Positions 40,207 through 49,451 of a stretch of DNA of 64,000 nt are shown one piece after another. Made by a program: the position numbers and the translations under genes. The stretch is taken from NCBI GenBank assembly GCA_024688685.1, contig JAILDX010000038.1, positions 62,001 to 126,000 on the forward strand, read 5' to 3'. Below the pieces are notes generated by a model. It was not told where the DNA came from, searched no databases, and was given only the letters and a program-made list of their open reading frames with translations. Source of the stretch: Saccharofermentans sp. Lineage in GTDB: Bacteria; Bacillota; Clostridia; Saccharofermentanales; Saccharofermentanaceae. Within the stretch, counting starts at the first letter, position 1; every line of letters begins with the position of its first letter.

Positions 40207-42660
40207 ATGGCATTATGCAGTATGTGTAAGCAAAGACATGCGATCGTCTTTACTACCAGATATGAGAACGGTCAGAGGATCGACGAGGGATTCTGTGTCA
40301 AATGTGCTTATAAAGCGCGCATCAGCGGCATTTCAGAGATGTTCAAGGATGCAGGCATAGATGAGAATAACATTGACGAATTATCAGACAGGATTGAAGA
40401 GACAATGGGTTCTGCTGATTTCTCAGATCCGGGAACACTTCTTTCAGGACTTCTTAACAACAATTCTCTTGATGCGCCTTATGATTTCGATGAAGACAGC
40501 ACCAATGTCGGTGTTGCGGACGAACAGGTTGACGGACCTCAGGACGGCGGAGAGATGAGCAATCCCATCGGGGATCTCTTCAGCAAGATGTTCGGTGTCG
40601 GCGGCAATAAGAACGACAAGGCTGACGAGAATGAGAAGGGCAATGCAAGAAAGGATAAGAAGCGCAACAGCTCCAGGATGAAGTACCTCAATGAGTTCGG
40701 TACAAATCTTACTGAGCGTGCAGCTCAGGGTAAGATCGACAGGATAATCGGAAGAGATGTCGAGATAGACAGATGTATCCAAATACTTAATAGAAGGACT
40801 AAGAATAATCCTGTCCTTATCGGTGCTCCCGGTGTCGGTAAGACTGCAGTTGCACAAGGACTTGCAAATAAGATAGTTGAGGGATCCGTACCCGAGAAGC
40901 TCCTGAATATGCAGGTATGGCAGCTTGATCTTCCGGCCATGGTTGCAGGAACTCAGTTCAGAGGTCAGTTTGAGGCTCGTATCAAGGGAGTTATCAATGA
41001 GGCTATAAAGGCTGAGAATATCATTCTTGTTATCGATGAACTCCATACGATAGTCGGTGCAGGCGATGCAGAAGGTTCAACTAATGCAGGTAATATCCTT
41101 AAGCCCGCACTCGCAAGGGGAGAACTTCGTATCCTCGGTTCGACAACAACAGGTGAATACAAAAAGATTGAGAAAGATTCGGCTCTTGAGAGACGTTTCC
41201 AGAAGGTCATGCTTGATGAACCGTCGCCGGAAGAGGCTTTCGAGATTCTTAAGGGTATTAAGGATTACTATGAGAAGCATCATAATGTCACATATTCTGA
41301 TGAGGTTCTCAGATTTGCGGTTACTGCATCCAAGCGTTATATAACTGACAGATTCCTTCCTGACAAGGCTATTGACCTTATCGATGAAGCAGGTTCACGC
41401 GCCAATCTTAACAACGTCAAGCTCGTAAAGCTCGCAAATACGAAAACAGCGCTTGATGAAGCCCTCGCAAATTATTCCGAGTCTGTTGAGAAGGTCAACG
41501 ATGTAAATGACAGCGAGCGTGATGCTCTTTATGAGAAGATCGCTGAACAGAAGGCTTCTGTTGACAAGCTCCAGAAGGAATACGACGCACTTAATAATGA
41601 GATCGCGCCTGATCCAATACAGATCGAAGACATCGCAAGAGTAGTAGAGATGTGGACAGGTATTCCTGTTAAGTCCATTTCTGAGAGCGAGAGTGAGAAG
41701 CTCCTGCATCTGGAAGAACGTCTGCATGAGCGCGTGATCGGACAGGAGAAAGCTGTTTCGGCTGTCGCAAAGGCTGTAAGAAGAACAAGATCCGGATTTA
41801 CCAAGAAGCATAAGCCTTCATCGTTTATCTTTGTAGGACCTACAGGTGTAGGTAAGACAGAACTTGTTAAGGCTCTTGCTGAGGTCCTCTTTGATACTGA
41901 GGATGCACTTATCAGGATCGATATGTCCGAGTATATGGAACCGCACAGTGTAAGTAAGCTTATCGGTTCTCCTCCGGGATATGTCGGACACGAGGATTCC
42001 GGCCAGCTTACAGAGCAGGTCAGAAGGAAGCCTTACTGTGTAATCCTTTTTGATGAGATAGAGAAGGCACATCATGATGTATTCAATATACTGCTGCAGC
42101 TCCTTGATGAAGGAAGACTTACTGACAGTCATGGAATACATGTTAACTTTGAGAATACGATCATTGTTATGACATCAAATGCAGGCAGCTCATCAAAGGC
42201 TCCAACCATAGGATTTACGTCAGGTTCTCAGGAGGCTCTTGAAGCTCATGTCGATACTGCTCTTAAGGAGACATTCAGACCTGAGTTCCTCAACAGAGTT
42301 GACGATACGATCATCTTCACGGAGCTCTCTACCGCTGAGATTAGAAAGATCGCCGATATCATGATGAAGGAAGTCTATGCATCTCTGAGGGAGAAGGGCA
42401 TTGAAGCATCCATGACCGAGGCATGCGGTGACAGACTGGCTGAGATAGGGTATGATAAGAAATATGGTGCAAGGCCTCTAAGAAGGGCTATCAGAACGAA
42501 TATTGAAGATAAGCTTTCTGACATGTACCTTGACGGAAGTCTTGATAAGGTTTCAAAGATCAGTATCGATTACCGTGACGGGGAATTTGTTTTTGATATC
42601 ATCCGCAATGATGTGTCGATCGTTCCGCCGGTTGTTAAGGAGCGTAAACGTAAACAGTAA
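40207..42660 (+). CDS. ATP-dependent Clp protease ATP-binding subunit, ClpE-like (N-terminal zinc finger)
   Basis: 'CSMCKQRHAIVFT...EGFCVKCAYKA', two AAA+ modules 'GAPGVGKTAVAQGLA' and 'GPTGVGKTELVKALAE'. Confidence 0.93.
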   Translation: MALCSMCKQRHAIVFTTRYENGQRIDEGFCVKCAYKARISGISEMFKDAGIDENNIDELSDRIEETMGSADFSDPGTLLSGLLNNNSLDAPYDFDEDSTNVGVADEQVDGPQDGGEMSNPIGDLFSKMFGVGGNKNDKADENEKGNARKDKKRNSSRMKYLNEFGTNLTERAAQGKIDRIIGRDVEIDRCIQILNRRTKNNPVLIGAPGVGKTAVAQGLANKIVEGSVPEKLLNMQVWQLDLPAMVAGTQFRGQFEARIKGVINEAIKAENIILVIDELHTIVGAGDAEGSTNAGNILKPALARGELRILGSTTTGEYKKIEKDSALERRFQKVMLDEPSPEEAFEILKGIKDYYEKHHNVTYSDEVLRFAVTASKRYITDRFLPDKAIDLIDEAGSRANLNNVKLVKLANTKTALDEALANYSESVEKVNDVNDSERDALYEKIAEQKASVDKLQKEYDALNNEIAPDPIQIEDIARVVEMWTGIPVKSISESESEKLLHLEERLHERVIGQEKAVSAVAKAVRRTRSGFTKKHKPSSFIFVGPTGVGKTELVKALAEVLFDTEDALIRIDMSEYMEPHSVSKLIGSPPGYVGHEDSGQLTEQVRRKPYCVILFDEIEKAHHDVFNILLQLLDEGRLTDSHGIHVNFENTIIVMTSNAGSSSKAPTIGFTSGSQEALEAHVDTALKETFRPEFLNRVDDTIIFTELSTAEIRKIADIMMKEVYASLREKGIEASMTEACGDRLAEIGYDKKYGARPLRRAIRTNIEDKLSDMYLDGSLDKVSKISIDYRDGEFVFDIIRNDVSIVPPVVKERKRKQ

Positions 42661-42669
42661 GGAGGTCTC

Positions 42670-43530
42670 ATGAAGATACTTGTTATAGGTGGTACCAGGT
42701 TTTTTGGCAAACCTATGGTCAGGGAACTTCTGTATGCGGGACACGACGTTACTGTTGCCACAAGAGGCCTCAGGACTGTTCCATATAATGGAAAACTTGA
42801 TTCTGTCATAATAGATAAGACAGATCCTTTGTCGGTATCATCTGCTTTTGCCGGCAAGTATTACGATGTCATCATCGACAAGGTTGCATATTCATCTAAT
42901 GATGTAAAGTCTCTTGTTGAGAATGCAGCGTTTGGCAGATATATCCAGATGTCTTCATGCTCTGTATATCAGACTGTTCATGCAGCTATTAAGGAAGAAG
43001 AGTTTGATGCATCCGGCTATGAACTTAAGTGGATCGACAGACCTGAGGATTATTCAGAAGGAAAGAGACAGGCTGAATGTGCAGCATTAAAACTGTTAGG
43101 CCCTGAACGGTGCCTGTTTGTCAGATATCCTGTTGTCGTCGGTGAGAATGATTATACAGGCAGACTTCAGTTTTATGTTGATCATATCATTAATGATCAG
43201 CCTATGAATGTTGATAATATCGATGCGCAGATCCCTTTCATACATGAACGTGAAGCCGGACTGTTTATAGCACATCTGGCAAGCAGCAATTATTCCGGTG
43301 CTGTCAATGGCTCAAGCCATGGAACGATTTCCCCGAGAGAACTGATCGATCATATTGAGAATACGACTCATCACAAGGCAATAATCGATGCCGGAGGAGA
43401 TCCTGCCCCGTATAACGGTATCTATGGCGTACAGTCATTCTGTACCGAGAAAGCCGGAAAGACAGGTTTTGTTTTCTCAAATGTTTATGAATGGATATAT
43501 AACCTTCTTGATTTCTACTGCTATAGCTGA
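42670..43530 (+). CDS. NAD-dependent epimerase/dehydratase-like protein (SDR fold)
   Basis: 'ILVIGGTRFFGKPMVRELL', 'GRYIQMSSCSVY', 'EGKRQAECAAL'. Confidence 0.82.
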   Translation: MKILVIGGTRFFGKPMVRELLYAGHDVTVATRGLRTVPYNGKLDSVIIDKTDPLSVSSAFAGKYYDVIIDKVAYSSNDVKSLVENAAFGRYIQMSSCSVYQTVHAAIKEEEFDASGYELKWIDRPEDYSEGKRQAECAALKLLGPERCLFVRYPVVVGENDYTGRLQFYVDHIINDQPMNVDNIDAQIPFIHEREAGLFIAHLASSNYSGAVNGSSHGTISPRELIDHIENTTHHKAIIDAGGDPAPYNGIYGVQSFCTEKAGKTGFVFSNVYEWIYNLLDFYCYS

Positions 43531-43544
43531 GAAAGGATGCCGAT

Positions 43545-44519
43545 ATGAAGAATCTTTCCTGTAAAAACTGTGGAGCCCCGATGGCTCTTGATGCTTCTGC
43601 TATGACGGCTCATTGCCGTTTCTGCGGAACACAGTATGTTCTTGATCACAAGGATACTGATTACTTTCTTGATTTCTACCGTCAGGTCAATGATCTCATC
43701 TCAGCAGAAGATGATACAAAGCGTAAAGACCTTGCTGACAGACTGTGGGATACAGCAGATGAGAAGGTGTTTACGACATCTGACGGAAGAATTGTTACAG
43801 TCTATTATCTGTATTCTTTTTCTGAACCTGAATGTGATGTTTATGTTGCCAGAAGGAATATCATCTTCCATTTCAAAAAGAACGGAGCACTGTTATCAGA
43901 CAGGTTCAGGATAAACTCTTCAATGCTTGATTATCCGTCTGCAGACACAAAGAATCTTTCAGATTTCTTCCCGAAAGTCACGGCAGGGTTTAATCTTGAT
44001 GACGGTACCGACATACTGGTCGTCGCCAAGGATGAAGACGAGTATCCTTTAAGACTGTTTGGTAAGCTTCATGGAAGACATGTTGCATGGATCATCAGCA
44101 GGATCGAGAATCTCTGCTGCGTACTTGAATATAACGGCATAGTTCATCCGCAGATCGATCCTGATACAGTGTTTATCAATCCTTATATTCATCAGGCATC
44201 CCTTTACGGAAACTGGTGGAACGTCACGAAGAACAATACTCTGTCGTCTGACAGAACGCATGTTAACACAACTGCAATGAATCTTTACGGATTACGTAAT
44301 ACCGCAGCATTCTCGCTCGGCTTTAATGATGTATCAGAGGTGACTGTAAGGGAAGACATTCCCGCACCTTTTGCCGATTTTTTGAAGAGTGCCCCTGAAG
44401 TAAACGCATACAGTGATTTCGAGAAGTGGGATAAGACGCTGATCAAGTCATTTGGCGAGAGACGTTTCTACAAATTTACGGGCGGCGAAGACGATATCTA
44501 TAAGAAAGGACAGGAGTAA
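43545..44519 (+). CDS. Zinc-ribbon protein with degenerate protein-kinase-like region
   Basis: 'CKNCGAPMALDASAMTAHCRFCG' ribbon; 'LEYNGIVHPQIDPDTVFINPYIHQASLYGN' resembles a degraded kinase catalytic loop. Confidence 0.55.
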   Translation: MKNLSCKNCGAPMALDASAMTAHCRFCGTQYVLDHKDTDYFLDFYRQVNDLISAEDDTKRKDLADRLWDTADEKVFTTSDGRIVTVYYLYSFSEPECDVYVARRNIIFHFKKNGALLSDRFRINSSMLDYPSADTKNLSDFFPKVTAGFNLDDGTDILVVAKDEDEYPLRLFGKLHGRHVAWIISRIENLCCVLEYNGIVHPQIDPDTVFINPYIHQASLYGNWWNVTKNNTLSSDRTHVNTTAMNLYGLRNTAAFSLGFNDVSEVTVREDIPAPFADFLKSAPEVNAYSDFEKWDKTLIKSFGERRFYKFTGGEDDIYKKGQE

Positions 44520-45433
44520 TGGGAAGAGGTTCTTATACCGCAGGTGACTGGGCCAGTCTAAGAAGCAGCCGTAAGCTGAATGCTGTAAGCACTGTAGAAT
44601 CCATATTCACTAACAACTGCGCAGTTTCTGCTTATGACAGCAGAAATGTTGTAATCCGTGAATCGAGAGACAGTGAAGAGCATAATTCTTCTACCCCTGT
44701 CATTATCGGATTTGATGTTACTGCTTCAATGGGTTATCTTGCGAAGACACTTGCAACTGAGACGATCAATTATTCGGTCAATCAGATAATCCACAGTTCT
44801 CTTTCCAATCCGCAGTTTCTGATCGCAGCGATCGGCGATGTAAAATGCGATAATACACCTCTTCAGGTTACACAGTTTGAATCGGATATCAGGATCAACA
44901 CGCAGCTTATGGAGCTCCACCTTGAAGGCGGAGGCGGCGGTAACGGAGGAGAATCATATAATCTCCTGTGGTGGTTTGCCGCCAAGCATACTTCGACTGA
45001 TGCATTCGAGAAGCGTGGTAAAAAGGGATTTCTGTTTACGATCGGTGATGATAACTGCCATGAAGGATTAAGTGTTGTTGAGATTGGAAAAGCTTTCCGT
45101 GATACTGTCCCGTATTCGGTGTCCAATCAGGAGCTGATCGCAATGGCAGAAGAGAAGTATCATGTCATTCACATACATATCAATAACGGAACACCTGAGA
45201 GCAGAAAGATCTTCAGGAATCTGCGGGATATTCTTCCCGGAAAAGCAACGGAGATCAACATCAATGATCTTGACTGTCTCTCATATCTGATTTCATCAAT
45301 AGTTAAGATACGTCTTGGAGCTTCTGCAGGTGACGTTATGTCAGAAATTCCGCAGGAAGCAGCCGTAAAGCTGGCAAGATCGATATCATTTGCCTTCAAC
45401 GACAACAGGTCAGGTGGCTCGTTGTTCTTTTAA
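44519..45433 (+). CDS. von Willebrand factor A-like (MIDAS) protein, paralogue 1
   Basis: 'VIIGFDVTASMGYLAKTLATETI' MIDAS-like DxTxS, 'FLFTIGDDNCHEG'; start overlaps the upstream stop (TAATG). Confidence 0.68.
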   Translation: MGRGSYTAGDWASLRSSRKLNAVSTVESIFTNNCAVSAYDSRNVVIRESRDSEEHNSSTPVIIGFDVTASMGYLAKTLATETINYSVNQIIHSSLSNPQFLIAAIGDVKCDNTPLQVTQFESDIRINTQLMELHLEGGGGGNGGESYNLLWWFAAKHTSTDAFEKRGKKGFLFTIGDDNCHEGLSVVEIGKAFRDTVPYSVSNQELIAMAEEKYHVIHIHINNGTPESRKIFRNLRDILPGKATEININDLDCLSYLISSIVKIRLGASAGDVMSEIPQEAAVKLARSISFAFNDNRSGGSLFF

Positions 45434-45486
45434 ATCATTAGTAGTATTATTTAATTGCTTGGAATCTATACTATCTGAGGTGCTCT

Positions 45487-46425
45487 ATGGGATACGGAAG
45501 TTATAAGGCATCTGACTGGGAAAGACTTAAGAACAGCAGAGGCATCAATAATTCATCAAGTGCAGCTACATTGTTTAACGGAAATGATTTCAAGGATATC
45601 TATAATCCTTTGTATATCAATTTCCGTGAATCCAGAGACAGCGAAGATTCTCCCAATTCGACACCGATTATTTTCGGGTTCGATGTAACAGGTTCAATGG
45701 ATTATCTTGCTGTTGAGATAGCTAAGAATTCTCTTAACAAGACCATTACCGAACTCTACGACAAGAAGCCCGTTACTGATCCTCACGTAATGTGTGCTGC
45801 GTTTACTGCACCGCGTTATAACGGAGATGTTATTCTGGCGGGCGCGCTTCAGGTCACTCAGTTTGAAGCCGATATCAGAGTCATTGAACAGCTTCTTGAC
45901 CTTAATGTCAAGTTTGGCGGAAACAGATACAGTTATGATGATCTTGTCTGGTATTTCGCTGCAAACCACACAGATATTGACTGCTACAATAAGAGAAAGA
46001 AAAAGGGTTACATAATCTGTATCGGTGACGAGATATGCGGTGCTGATGACGGTTCATTCCTGCGTGAGAATGATCTCCTGAAGATCTTTGGTGATAATAA
46101 GATGACAGGGCATCTCAGCAACAGGCAGATCTATGATATGGCTGCAAAGAAATACGAGATATTCCATATCGTTACTCTGATGGGATGGAGAGAGGGAAGA
46201 GCGTTTAATACCTGGAATCACTTTATGCCCGGACGGGTTGCAACGATCGGTCAGAGAGATATATCACTTCTGTCTGAGGTCATCACATCGATTATACAGC
46301 TTTCACAGGGTGCTGACAGGGAAGATGTTATAGGCCAGTGGCCGGAAGAGATCCGTTCCAAGATCAGGAAATCGGTAGAACCGATATTCCCGGATAAGCC
46401 TGTTCCTGACTGGGAAGAACCGTGA
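45487..46425 (+). CDS. von Willebrand factor A-like (MIDAS) protein, paralogue 2
   Basis: 'IIFGFDVTGSMDYLAVEIAKNSL', 'YIICIGDEICG'; colinear with paralogue 1. Confidence 0.68.
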   Translation: MGYGSYKASDWERLKNSRGINNSSSAATLFNGNDFKDIYNPLYINFRESRDSEDSPNSTPIIFGFDVTGSMDYLAVEIAKNSLNKTITELYDKKPVTDPHVMCAAFTAPRYNGDVILAGALQVTQFEADIRVIEQLLDLNVKFGGNRYSYDDLVWYFAANHTDIDCYNKRKKKGYIICIGDEICGADDGSFLRENDLLKIFGDNKMTGHLSNRQIYDMAAKKYEIFHIVTLMGWREGRAFNTWNHFMPGRVATIGQRDISLLSEVITSIIQLSQGADREDVIGQWPEEIRSKIRKSVEPIFPDKPVPDWEEP

Positions 46426-47567
46426 GTATTAAGATTGTTATCGGGAAAAACTTCGGCGACGAGGGGAAAGGCCTCGCCGTCGATTATTTTTCCGCTGTTT
46501 CAGAAAAAGCCGGCAGGACATGCCTTGTAATAAGGCATAATGGTGGTGCACAGGCAGGCCATACGGTAGATCTTAAGGATAAAAGATTTGTATTCAGCCA
46601 GTTATCTTCCGGATCATTCCGCCATGCGGACACGTATCTTGCTGATTCATTCCTTTTTGATCCGTATGCATTAAAGACAGAGACGAACGGATTTGCGTGC
46701 ATAAACAGATCATTTCCGAAGATGACTGCAAGTGGAAATATCAGGTGTGTTACAGTTCTTGATGTCCTGCTGAATCAGGCGCTTGAGGATCTTCGCGGCA
46801 CTGAACGTCACGGGTCGTGCGGTATGGGGATAGATGAGACTGTTCGCCGTTCTGCCACTACGTTCAGACTTCCGCTTAATAAGGTTAAATACGGCACTGC
46901 GGAAGAGATCTTTGATTTCCTTAAAGGTATAAGGGCAGAGTATCTTCCTTCAAGACTTGAAGAGCTTAACCTGTCTATCCACGACCTTGGCAAATACAGG
47001 GACCTGATAAATAACGACATCATACTCCGCAACTGGGCTGAAGCAGCCGTTGATCAGTGCTGGATGGTTGAACTTGTGGATCCGTATTATATTACGCGAT
47101 ATGACGACATCATATTTGAAGGTGCACAGGGTCTTCTGCTTGATAATGAGAATAAAGAATATGCTCCTCATCTGACGACTTCAAGAACAGGTCTTACAAA
47201 TCCCGTCAGGATAATAAGAGATGTAATGACTGCGAAAGAGACTGAAGCTGAAGCAGTCTATGTCACAAGATCATATGTAACTCGTCACGGCAACGGTCCG
47301 CTTCCTAACGAGGCTTCTTTTACATTTCCCGATGAGACAAATGTCCCGAATGAATGGCAGGGAAGTCTGAGATTTGCTCATCATGGAAGCATGGATGAGT
47401 TTCTGATGCCTGTTCAGAGGGATATTGATACTGTATACTTTAAAGGATCACACTCATTCTTTATTACCCATCTCAACGAAATGGATCTGCCGTTCAAAGA
47501 GGAATTGAAGACTCCGCTTTATCTGTCCTGTGATAAGTATTCAGATAATATCAGATACCAAAAGTAA
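46422..47567 (+). CDS. Divergent adenylosuccinate synthetase (PurA)-family protein
   Basis: 381 aa, GTG start; 'VIGKNFGDEGKGLAVDYFS', 'HNGGAQAGHTV', 'DIIFEGAQGLLLDNENKEYAPHLTTSRTG'. Confidence 0.85.
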   Translation: MSIKIVIGKNFGDEGKGLAVDYFSAVSEKAGRTCLVIRHNGGAQAGHTVDLKDKRFVFSQLSSGSFRHADTYLADSFLFDPYALKTETNGFACINRSFPKMTASGNIRCVTVLDVLLNQALEDLRGTERHGSCGMGIDETVRRSATTFRLPLNKVKYGTAEEIFDFLKGIRAEYLPSRLEELNLSIHDLGKYRDLINNDIILRNWAEAAVDQCWMVELVDPYYITRYDDIIFEGAQGLLLDNENKEYAPHLTTSRTGLTNPVRIIRDVMTAKETEAEAVYVTRSYVTRHGNGPLPNEASFTFPDETNVPNEWQGSLRFAHHGSMDEFLMPVQRDIDTVYFKGSHSFFITHLNEMDLPFKEELKTPLYLSCDKYSDNIRYQK

Positions 47568-48372
47568 CCGGCTGCCTTTTCTCAAAATAACAGAGCTCTG
47601 TTACACCGATAGCCCTGAGATATTCATACATATCATCGAAATATATCCCGAGTGTATCAGGGGTGTGTGAATCAGATCCCAGAGAAATGAGTTCTCCGCC
47701 CATAGCCAGGTATCTCTCGATTATCTTTCTGTCAGGCATGATTATTGAAGACCCTTTCATGTATGCCTTATAAACCGATCTGGTATTGATCTCGAGACAC
47801 TTGTTTTTGGATATCAGGGCTTCAAAGAAACGGTCAAATGCTTTTGGACAGTCATCATAAAGAAGATATTCTTCTTTATCAGTGTTGTATCTGTTTATGT
47901 AATCAAAATGAGCGGCAACATCATATCCTGAACATTTCTCACACATCTCCGCCATTACATTGATGTATTCATTATGGCGTTCGATCTTGGAAGTGTCTTT
48001 ATAATGATCACCGAGAAAATACACATCTCTGCCCCGGAAAAGATGATTGCTTAAAATAACGATGTCAAAGTCATTGCTCTTTGCGATCCTGTCGATCACA
48101 GGAACTATATGTGACTGATATCCGAACTCTATGCCCTTGAGCAGCTTAAGCGGGGGAGGACATGATCTTTTCCATTCTTCGAATCTGAGGTTATATTCAT
48201 CGATATCAAATGTCTGAACAGTATCCTCAGGATCGGGATTGTCATACTCGTAATGTTCAGTTATGCCTGCAACATCTATACCGTTTGCTATAGCGGCATT
48301 AATGAGCTCATCCGGTGTCATTTTTGCATCAGGAGAGAAGTGACATGTATGATTGTGAATATCCGCTCTCAT
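47551..48372 (-). CDS. PHP-domain phosphoesterase (histidinol-phosphatase-like)
   Basis: 'MRADIHNHTCHFSPDAKMTPDELINAAIANGIDVAGITEH', 'LISLGSDSHTPDTLG'. Confidence 0.85.
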   Translation of the reverse strand: MRADIHNHTCHFSPDAKMTPDELINAAIANGIDVAGITEHYEYDNPDPEDTVQTFDIDEYNLRFEEWKRSCPPPLKLLKGIEFGYQSHIVPVIDRIAKSNDFDIVILSNHLFRGRDVYFLGDHYKDTSKIERHNEYINVMAEMCEKCSGYDVAAHFDYINRYNTDKEEYLLYDDCPKAFDRFFEALISKNKCLEINTRSVYKAYMKGSSIIMPDRKIIERYLAMGGELISLGSDSHTPDTLGIYFDDMYEYLRAIGVTELCYFEKRQPVTFGI

Positions 48373-48374
48373 GA

Positions 48375-49355
48375 TCAGCCTTTATTTACCAGAAATGCTA
48401 TCAGAATGAATACGATATCGAGCACGAGGCCAAAGAAGAATATCGTGAGCATAGTCTTTGGTACGGAAAAGCCTTTATTCTTCTTAAGATGATCATGCAC
48501 AGGTGTTGTGAGCCACTTCATAATGATGATCTTTCTCCTGGTAAGCCTTCCGATGGTGATCTTCAGGATGGACAAACCTCCGTCGATGATGAAGGGGAGA
48601 CCAAAGACAAGATAAACAAACGGCATCTTTACATACATGGCATAAAGTGCGATCAGCAATCCTAAAGCTCTTGATCCGGCATCTCCCATGAGCATCTTGC
48701 TCGGATAATGATTGAAGATGAGATATGCGAACAAAGCGCCGATAACAGCTTCACATATAATAAAGCTTTGTGTTGTTATTGTTCCGCGCATAATTGAAAG
48801 CGCATGGAATGCCAGTATTGTGATTACCGTAAGGCTTCCGGAAAGACCGTCAACTCCGTCAGTTGCGTTTGTTGAGTTAATTGATACACCGATCAGGATT
48901 ACTGCAAGGATAAAGTAAACTGCTTTGGGAATCGTTACTGCAGTTCCTGTAACACCGATGATAACTTCGCCGGACATCATAAATGTGGCTATATAAGCGC
49001 CTGCAAGAGCAACAAGGAAATCAAGTCCGCCTTTGACATATTCGTTCCACGGTGTTTTTGCCCTGTCATCGAGGAACCCTGTGATCATGGCGATGAGGAC
49101 TAGTGCCATGGAACTGACGATGGCTATGTCGTTATAGCAGAAACCGATTACTACACCTGCAAAAACGATCACGAAATAGAAACCGACACCTGTGGGCTTT
49201 CCTACGTTGACTTCGCTTCCGACTGCAAACTTACGACCTCTGTCAGCTCCGAGGAGCGCCTTGCCGAATGGGAGAAACATCAATAATATAAAGGTCGCTG
49301 CAAATGCTATCAGACATGGAGAAATATTGATCAATAATGTCAAAAATCCGTTCAT
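48375..49355 (-). CDS. mraY: Phospho-N-acetylmuramoyl-pentapeptide-transferase family protein
   Basis: Multi-TM; 'NSTNATDGVDGLSGSL', 'LMGDAGSRALG', 'TPVHDHLKKNKG'. Confidence 0.85.
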   Translation of the reverse strand: MNGFLTLLINISPCLIAFAATFILLMFLPFGKALLGADRGRKFAVGSEVNVGKPTGVGFYFVIVFAGVVIGFCYNDIAIVSSMALVLIAMITGFLDDRAKTPWNEYVKGGLDFLVALAGAYIATFMMSGEVIIGVTGTAVTIPKAVYFILAVILIGVSINSTNATDGVDGLSGSLTVITILAFHALSIMRGTITTQSFIICEAVIGALFAYLIFNHYPSKMLMGDAGSRALGLLIALYAMYVKMPFVYLVFGLPFIIDGGLSILKITIGRLTRRKIIIMKWLTTPVHDHLKKNKGFSVPKTMLTIFFFGLVLDIVFILIAFLVNKG

Positions 49356-49391
49356 AATTCACCTCACAACGTTAGTAGTATATCATTCTTG

Positions 49392-49400
49392 TGCTATAAT
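49392..49400 (+). promoter_or_regulatory. Candidate extended -10 promoter for argS
   Basis: TGCTATAAT about 50 bp upstream of the argS start; no clear -35. Confidence 0.45.
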
Positions 49401-49451
49401 AATGCGCGAAAATATATATTTAGGCATATTGCTCACAATTGGAGGTCATTT

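Noticed and set aside
40444-41046. 200-aa minus-strand ORF opposite clpE
   Set aside because: Shadow ORF within a motif-complete AAA+ gene
47588-47603. Perfect 16-bp palindrome TAACAGAGCTCTGTTA near the convergent stops
   Set aside because: No loop and no T run, lies in PHP coding sequence; a single occurrence is compatible with chance
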